Shown one piece after another: positions 14,382 through 18,002 of a stretch of DNA of 18,002 nt (the stretch's first letter is position 1; every line of letters begins with the position of its first letter). The stretch is from an uncultured Faecalibacterium sp. (GTDB lineage Bacteria > Bacillota > Clostridia > Oscillospirales > Ruminococcaceae), in contig URVW01000047.1 of assembly GCA_900551435.1 (NCBI GenBank), positions 1-18,002 on the forward strand, given 5' to 3'. Under the pieces are notes generated by a model. The model was not told the origin of the DNA and did no database searches. It was given only the letters and a program-made list of their open reading frames with translations. A program made the position numbers and the translations under genes.

Positions 14382-14398
14382 GGTTACAATTTGGTTAC
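14381..14398 (-). promoter_or_regulatory. Direct repeat resembling a PhoB/PhoP box
   Basis: TGGTTAC occurs at 14381-14387 and again at 14392-14398 (GTAACCA-AATT-GTAACCA on the coding strand), an exact 11-base period. OmpR/PhoB-family response regulators bind such head-to-tail repeats. It lies 22 bases upstream of the -35 box of the lipoprotein-PstS-like unit. The match to any specific Pho consensus is partial. Confidence 0.45.
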
Positions 14399-14449
14399 GA
14401 AGGGTTGTGGGATGGTATCTCAGGGGCTGGGCCGCATTTCTGAACCTAG

Positions 14450-14580
14450 GCCGCACGAGGGGCGCGAACCGCATCTCCGGGAGCTTTCTCCCGCAAGTTA
14501 AGGGCATTCCATGCCCTCCCCAGTACGTTGTGCCGGGTCCCCACCTCGGACACTTGCGGGAGAAACTCCCCTCGTGTGGC
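14450..14580 (-). repeat. Structured intergenic element, copy 2 (three-way-junction fold)
   Basis: Begins five bases after the MATE stop and runs in the same direction. The outer stem pairs 14568-14580 with 14450-14462 (13 positions, one mismatch). An inner stem of 14 perfect pairs joins 14552-14565 with 14485-14498 (ACTTGCGGGAGAAA and its complement). The right arm carries a 22-base insertion (14463-14484). Within the loop, on the minus strand, are GTCCGAGGTGGGGACCC, a weak hairpin, and GGGC/GCCC around ATGGAAT. These match copy 1 at 9814-9934 in sequence blocks and order, while the stem bases differ. No T-run follows it. Confidence 0.7.
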
Positions 14581-14584
14581 TGGG

Positions 14585-15961
14585 TCAGTTCTTGGCCATC
14601 TCCGCTTCGTCCATCTTGACCAGCTGGTGCAGGAAGGGGAAGAGGAACGGCACAGTGACGAGGAAGGTCAGCACATCGGCGATGGGCTGGCAGATCTCAA
14701 TGCCCACAAGTCCAAAGAAGCGGGGCAGGGTGAGGATGAGCGGGATGAAGAACACACCCTGACGGCAGCACGCCAGAAAGGTGGCGCGGCCGGATTTGCC
14801 GATGCTCTGGAACAGCATGTTGCCCGCCACGATGACCGGCTGCAAGAAGATGGCGAAGCACTGATACCGGAACGCCGGAAGCGCGATGGCGGTCACCTCG
14901 GGGTCGTCGCGGAACAGCTTGATGAGGGCTTCGGCGTTGAACCAGCACGCCGCGATGATGACGGTCAGGAAGCAGAAGCTCGCACACATGGTAAAGACAC
15001 AGGCTTTTTCCACCCGGCGGTATTTCCGCGCGCCGTAGTTGAAGCCCGCCACCGGCTGGAAGCCCTGTCCTGTGCCGATGGCGACCGAGATGATGAACAT
15101 GAAGATGCGGGAGACGATGCTCATACCCGCCACGGCGGCGTCGCCGTAGCTGCGGGCGGCGATGTTCAGCAGCATTCCGCCGATGCTGTTCAGGCCCTGA
15201 CGGCCAAAGCTGGGCAGACCGGTCATCAGGATGGTCCCGAATTCCGCAGGGCTGCGGGTGACGGCGCTGATCTGGAACTGGCTGACTGTCTTGCCGCGCA
15301 GGAACATCGAGAGCAGGATGCAGAAGCTGATGCTCTGGCTCAGGGCTGTGGCAAGGCCCGCACCGGCCGTGCCCATCCCGAACCCAAAGATGAACACCGG
15401 GTCCAGCACCATATTCAGCACGCCGCCGGTGACAAGGCCGATCATCGCAAAGTTGGCTTTGCCCTCATAGCGCAGGATGTTGTTCATGACCAGACTGGAC
15501 ATCATGAGCGGGGCCGCCATGAGGATGGGCCGCGCATAGGCGCACGCATGGGGCAGGATGGTCTCGGTGCTGCCCAGCAGCATCATAAAGCTGGGCAGGG
15601 TGGCAAGGCCGAGCACCGCCAAGATCAGGCCAAAGGCCAGCGCCGTGAAGAAGCTGGTGGATGCGAACCGGTTGGCGGCTTGGGTGTTCTGGCTGCCAAG
15701 GCTGCGGCTGATGATGCTGCCCGCGCCGTGGCCCAGCATGAAGCCCAGCGCTTGAATAATGGCCATCAGGCTGGAAACAACACCCACCGCGCCGGATGCG
15801 CTGGTGGAGATCTGGCCAACGAAGAAGGTGTCGGCCAGATTGTAGATGCTCGTGATGAGCATGCTTAAAATCGTGGGGGCTGCAAGACTGAGGATGAGCT
15901 TCGGGATCGGTGTCTCGGTCATCTTGCGGAATTGCAGCACGCTGCGGTCGTCTGCGGACAT
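14585..15961 (-). CDS. MATE-family multidrug/metabolite efflux transporter
   Basis: A 458-residue inner-membrane antiporter with about 12 helices in two related halves; MATE pumps export drugs or metabolites using a sodium or proton gradient. Family marks include PIPKLILSLAAPTILSMLITSIYNLADTFFVG at the N-terminus, GHGAGSIISRSLGSQN, the NNILRYEGKANFAMIG segment, DPVFIFGFGMGTAGAGLAT, and the second-half GMSIVSRIFMFIISVAIGTGQGFQPVAGFNYGA. These resemble the MepA/DinF-like branch; substrate is unknown. The ATG has GTGAGG upstream and its own promoter about 55 bases away. The gene is followed immediately by the structured element. No regulator gene is adjacent. Confidence 0.95.
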   Translation of the reverse strand: MSADDRSVLQFRKMTETPIPKLILSLAAPTILSMLITSIYNLADTFFVGQISTSASGAVGVVSSLMAIIQALGFMLGHGAGSIISRSLGSQNTQAANRFASTSFFTALAFGLILAVLGLATLPSFMMLLGSTETILPHACAYARPILMAAPLMMSSLVMNNILRYEGKANFAMIGLVTGGVLNMVLDPVFIFGFGMGTAGAGLATALSQSISFCILLSMFLRGKTVSQFQISAVTRSPAEFGTILMTGLPSFGRQGLNSIGGMLLNIAARSYGDAAVAGMSIVSRIFMFIISVAIGTGQGFQPVAGFNYGARKYRRVEKACVFTMCASFCFLTVIIAACWFNAEALIKLFRDDPEVTAIALPAFRYQCFAIFLQPVIVAGNMLFQSIGKSGRATFLACCRQGVFFIPLILTLPRFFGLVGIEICQPIADVLTFLVTVPFLFPFLHQLVKMDEAEMAKN

Positions 15962-16015
15962 GAAAAGACCTCACTTTCGGAGAAACAGTAAAAAAGATGT
16001 AAAATTTTCGCTTCT

Positions 16016-16044
16016 AGTATACCGCAGATATTGTTCGCTATCAA
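16016..16044 (-). promoter_or_regulatory. Promoter of the MATE gene
   Basis: On the minus strand TTGATA (16044-16039), a 17-base spacer, then TATACT (16021-16016); each box matches 5 of 6. The start would be near 16009, giving a leader of about 48 bases that includes a T-rich stretch before the ribosome site. Confidence 0.85.
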
Positions 16045-16184
16045 CCTGCTTTTTCACGGGGGATGGGCCTGTGCAACAGAAAGAACGGAAACGGAGCGGC
16101 GGTCTGATCCTGAAAACTCTTGAAATCGAACGAAAAATACAACAAAAGTTCGGTTGAAAATTGCAAAAGCCGGTGAAAAGCGGA
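16045..16184. other. Divergent intergenic stretch with no recognised feature
   Basis: This is the middle of the 347-base gap between the divergent MATE and ricin-like genes. It is purine-rich and AT-richer towards the ricin side. I find no credible open frame, RNA gene, promoter or repeat between the two promoter regions. Confidence 0.5.
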
Positions 16185-16202
16185 CACTTTTTGGTTAAAG
16201 TG
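16185..16202 (+). promoter_or_regulatory. Palindrome upstream of the ricin-like gene promoter
   Basis: CACTTT (16185-16190) and AAAGTG (16197-16202) are perfect inverted arms around six bases, ending 20 bases before the -35 box. A second, looser pair (CTTGT 16222-16226, ACAAG 16238-16242) overlaps the promoter itself. Possible regulator sites; identity unknown. Confidence 0.35.
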
Positions 16203-16222
16203 CTAAAGGAATGTCGAAATCC

Positions 16223-16251
16223 TTGTAAAAAATTACGACAAGTGGTATAAT
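16223..16251 (+). promoter_or_regulatory. Promoter of the ricin-like gene
   Basis: TTGTAA (16223-16228, 4 of 6), a 17-base spacer, and a perfect TATAAT (16246-16251) preceded by TGG, an extended -10. The start would be near 16258, giving a leader of about 51 bases ending in GGAGGG before the ATG. Confidence 0.85.
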
Positions 16252-16308
16252 TTAACAACACAAAGAAGAAAGATTTGTTCGTGAGGAACAGGTTTGGAGG
16301 GAATTATC

Positions 16309-17106
16309 ATGAAAACTGTTGCACAGACTGTGATCGAAGCAGATCGTTTTTACACCATCGCTGCCAAGACCGGCAGCGTCATCGAGGCCGTGGAGAGCGC
16401 CAAGAACGAAGGCAACATTCGTCTGGGCAAGTATGACCACAAGCCCGAGCAGGAGTGGTCCTTCATCCGCGTGGGCGACGGCGTTTACCGCATCCGCAAC
16501 CGCGCATCCGGCAAGCTTATTGACCTGATGATGACCGGCACGGCAAACGGCACTTGGCTGCACCTGTGGGAAGACGTGGGCGGCACGTCCCAGATGTGGA
16601 CCGTCGAGCCGACCCCGGCGGGCACGGTCCGTCTGCGCTCTTCTTGGGCCAGCGGCAAGTGCATCGACACCGTGGGCATGGGCGTCGTGGACGGCGCACA
16701 GCTGCAGATCTGGCAGGAGACCGCCGGTGAGGACCAGCTGTGGACCATCGCTGAGGTGAAGGACCGCGCAAAGCGCACCGCCAAGAAGGACGCCGAGCCG
16801 GTGGCCGCTCCCGTGGAGGAGAAGGTCGAAGAGACTGCTGCTCCGGTCGTGGAGGAAGTCAAGGCAGAGGAAAAGCCCGTCGAAGCTGCTCCCGTGAAGG
16901 CAGAAGAGCCGGCAAAGGAAGAGGCTAAGGTGGAAGAAAAGGCCGCTCCGGTCGAGGAGAAGCCCGCAGAAGCCGCTGCTCCCGCTGTGGAAGCAAAGTC
17001 TGAGGTGAAGGCTGCTGCTCCGGCTCCGAAGGCCGCACCCGCCAAGAAGCCCACCGCCAAAAAGACCAGCCGCGCTGCCCGTAAGAAGGCTGCCGCCAAG
17101 AAGTAA
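16309..17106 (+). CDS. Ricin-B-type beta-trefoil protein with Ala/Pro/Glu/Lys tail and histone-H1-like end
   Basis: Function unknown. Residues about 12-150 of 265 form a ricin-B-like beta-trefoil with its three Q-x-W marks: QEW (48-50), QMW (95-97) and QLW (143-145), plus SGKLIDL and SGKCIDT strands. Such folds usually bind sugars. From about 155 the chain is low-complexity, with repeated APVEEK/EEKP-type units (Pro/Ala/Glu/Lys), then switches at about 240 to a basic end (AKKPTAKKTSRAARKKAAAKK) like histone H1 tails or nucleoid proteins. There is no signal peptide, membrane segment or cell-wall anchor, so it appears cytoplasmic, which is odd for a lectin fold. The ATG at 16309 has GGAGGG eight bases upstream; strong promoter and terminator mark it as a single-gene unit that may be well expressed. 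Confidence 0.85.
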   Translation: MKTVAQTVIEADRFYTIAAKTGSVIEAVESAKNEGNIRLGKYDHKPEQEWSFIRVGDGVYRIRNRASGKLIDLMMTGTANGTWLHLWEDVGGTSQMWTVEPTPAGTVRLRSSWASGKCIDTVGMGVVDGAQLQIWQETAGEDQLWTIAEVKDRAKRTAKKDAEPVAAPVEEKVEETAAPVVEEVKAEEKPVEAAPVKAEEPAKEEAKVEEKAAPVEEKPAEAAAPAVEAKSEVKAAAPAPKAAPAKKPTAKKTSRAARKKAAAKK

Positions 17107-17123
17107 GAATCATTTATAACGAA

Positions 17124-17163
17124 AAAGCAGCTGCATCCCGTGAACGCGGAGTGCAGCTGCTTT
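17124..17163. terminator. Bidirectional intrinsic terminator
   Basis: AAAGCAGCTGCA (17124-17135) pairs with TGCAGCTGCTTT (17152-17163), 12 perfect pairs. It is followed by TTTATTTTAT on the plus strand and by a run of T (CTTTTTCG) on the minus strand. It serves the ricin-like gene and the convergent pyrG. Confidence 0.92.
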
Positions 17164-17223
17164 ATTTTATGTTCCGAAAAACCGGCGTGCCAAAGGCTTA
17201 CACGAGTGCGAGACGCCTAAGAT

Positions 17224-18002
17224 TTAGACGTGCATCATGCTGCGCTGTTCCGAAGTGCGGAACTTGAGCGAAGCAGCGATAAAGGCCTTGAACAGCGGGT
17301 GAGCGCGGTTCGGACGGCTCTTGAACTCGGGGTGGAACTGTGCACCAAGGTGGAAGTCGCGGCCCGGAAGCTCGACCGTCTCGACCAAGCGGCCATCGGG
17401 GCTTGTGCCGGAGATGACCAGACCCTTTTCTTCCATCTCCGCCCGGAAGTCGTTGTTGAACTCGTAGCGGTGGCGGTGGCGCTCCCAGATCTCGGATTCG
17501 CCGTAGCACTCGGCCATCTTGGTCCCGGGCACGACCTTGCAGGGGTACTTACCCAGACGCATCGTGCCACCCTTGGGGATGTTGCCCTGCTGGTCGGCCA
17601 TCAGCGCGATGACATTGTGTGCGCCGTCAGGAGTGAACTCGCTGGAGTTGGCGTCAGCATAGCCCAGCACATGGCGGGCGAACTCCATGACCATGATCTG
17701 CATACCCAGGCAGATGCCGAAGTACGGGACGTGATTCTCACGGGCATACTGTGCGGCCTGGATCATGCCTTCGATGCCGCGGTCGCCGAAGCCGCCGGGA
17801 ACGATGATGCCGTCCACATCCGCAAAAGCTTCCTTGCAGGCGGCCTGATCGGTCAGGTCCTCGCTCTCGACCCAGCGGATCTCCACCTGACTGTCGTTCT
17901 CAAAACCGGCGTGGTACAAGCTCTCCATGACGGACAGATAGGCGTCATGCAGCTTGACATACTTGCCCACCAGTGCGATGGTGCAGGTCTTGCTGCGGGT
18001 GG
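17224..18002 (-). CDS. pyrG: CTP synthase, C-terminal (glutaminase) part
   Basis: CTP synthase makes CTP from UTP, ATP and glutamine. The window holds about 258 residues of the C-terminal class I glutamine amidotransferase domain; the amidoligase half lies beyond the window edge and the frame continues open through it. Visible are IALVGKYVKLHDAYLSV at the domain start, the oxyanion region IIVPGGFGDRG, the nucleophile Cys in YFGICLGMQ, the late EIWERHRHRYEFNN segment, and the His-Glu pair in AQFHPEFKSRP. The C-terminus lies soon after, as is normal for the family. The gene is convergent with the ricin-like gene and shares its terminator. Confidence 0.97.
   Translation of the reverse strand, partial: TRSKTCTIALVGKYVKLHDAYLSVMESLYHAGFENDSQVEIRWVESEDLTDQAACKEAFADVDGIIVPGGFGDRGIEGMIQAAQYARENHVPYFGICLGMQIMVMEFARHVLGYADANSSEFTPDGAHNVIALMADQQGNIPKGGTMRLGKYPCKVVPGTKMAECYGESEIWERHRHRYEFNNDFRAEMEEKGLVISGTSPDGRLVETVELPGRDFHLGAQFHPEFKSRPNRAHPLFKAFIAASLKFRTSEQRSMMHV

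Noticed and set aside
14528..15868. Long plus-strand open frame opposite the MATE gene
   Set aside because: Rich in Asp/His/Glu/Gly/Arg as expected from antisense of hydrophobic codons; no motif, promoter or ribosome site, and it begins inside the structured element.
16045..16184. Possible small gene or RNA in the divergent gap
   Set aside because: No open frame with a ribosome site, no hairpin with a T-run and no promoter beyond the two already assigned.
16750..17100. Repetitive DNA in the ricin-like gene tail as a tandem repeat or CRISPR-like array
   Set aside because: The repetition comes from an Ala/Pro/Glu/Lys protein tail with irregular units; there are no constant repeats with unique spacers.

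Overview
The window looks like chromosomal DNA from a GC-rich gut Clostridium relative (Oscillospiraceae, most like Faecalibacterium). This rests on the Firmicutes-type tilS-hpt-ftsH cluster, strong GGAGG ribosome sites, twin-arginine-type lipoprotein signals and overall codon use; no rRNA or marker was available to confirm it. There is no phage, insertion sequence, tRNA, rRNA or CRISPR array that I can see.

Layout. (1) 1-5722, plus strand: the 3' end of dnaB, then tilS, hpt, ftsH and a zinc-ribbon protein with a C-terminal membrane anchor. They are tightly packed (1- and 4-base overlaps, then 28- and 20-base gaps) and closed by an intrinsic terminator. (2) 5784-7568, plus strand: a second C-terminally anchored protein with a HEPN-like helical domain, then a Cof-type HAD phosphatase and a branched terminator. 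(3) 7603-10989, plus strand: a polar amino acid ABC importer (permease, permease, ATPase, and a lipoprotein binding protein placed last). It has a near-consensus promoter with overlapping inverted repeats. A 121-base highly structured element sits between the ATPase and binding-protein genes. (4) 10992-14398, minus strand: a PsiE-like membrane protein with its own promoter, preceded by a two-gene unit of a large lipoprotein and a PstS-like binding protein. That unit has a promoter, a palindrome and a PhoB/PhoP-box-like direct repeat upstream. (5) 14450-16044, minus strand: a MATE efflux pump whose stop codon is followed at once by a second copy of the structured element. (6) 16185-17163, plus strand: a ricin-B-type beta-trefoil protein with a histone-H1-like tail. 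(7) 17224-18002, minus strand: the glutaminase half of CTP synthase.

The strongest candidate for something undescribed is the pair of structured intergenic elements at 9814-9934 (plus) and 14450-14580 (minus). Both lie just after the stop codon of a transporter gene, in the same orientation as that gene. They share sequence blocks in loops and junctions, while the stems differ in sequence but stay paired. Secondary candidates are the repeated (D/E)-x-T-R-(I/V)-hydrophobic motif in the zinc-ribbon protein (possible kinase/FHA ligand sites), the Rx4H HEPN-like membrane protein beside it, and the cytoplasmic lectin-plus-histone-tail protein.
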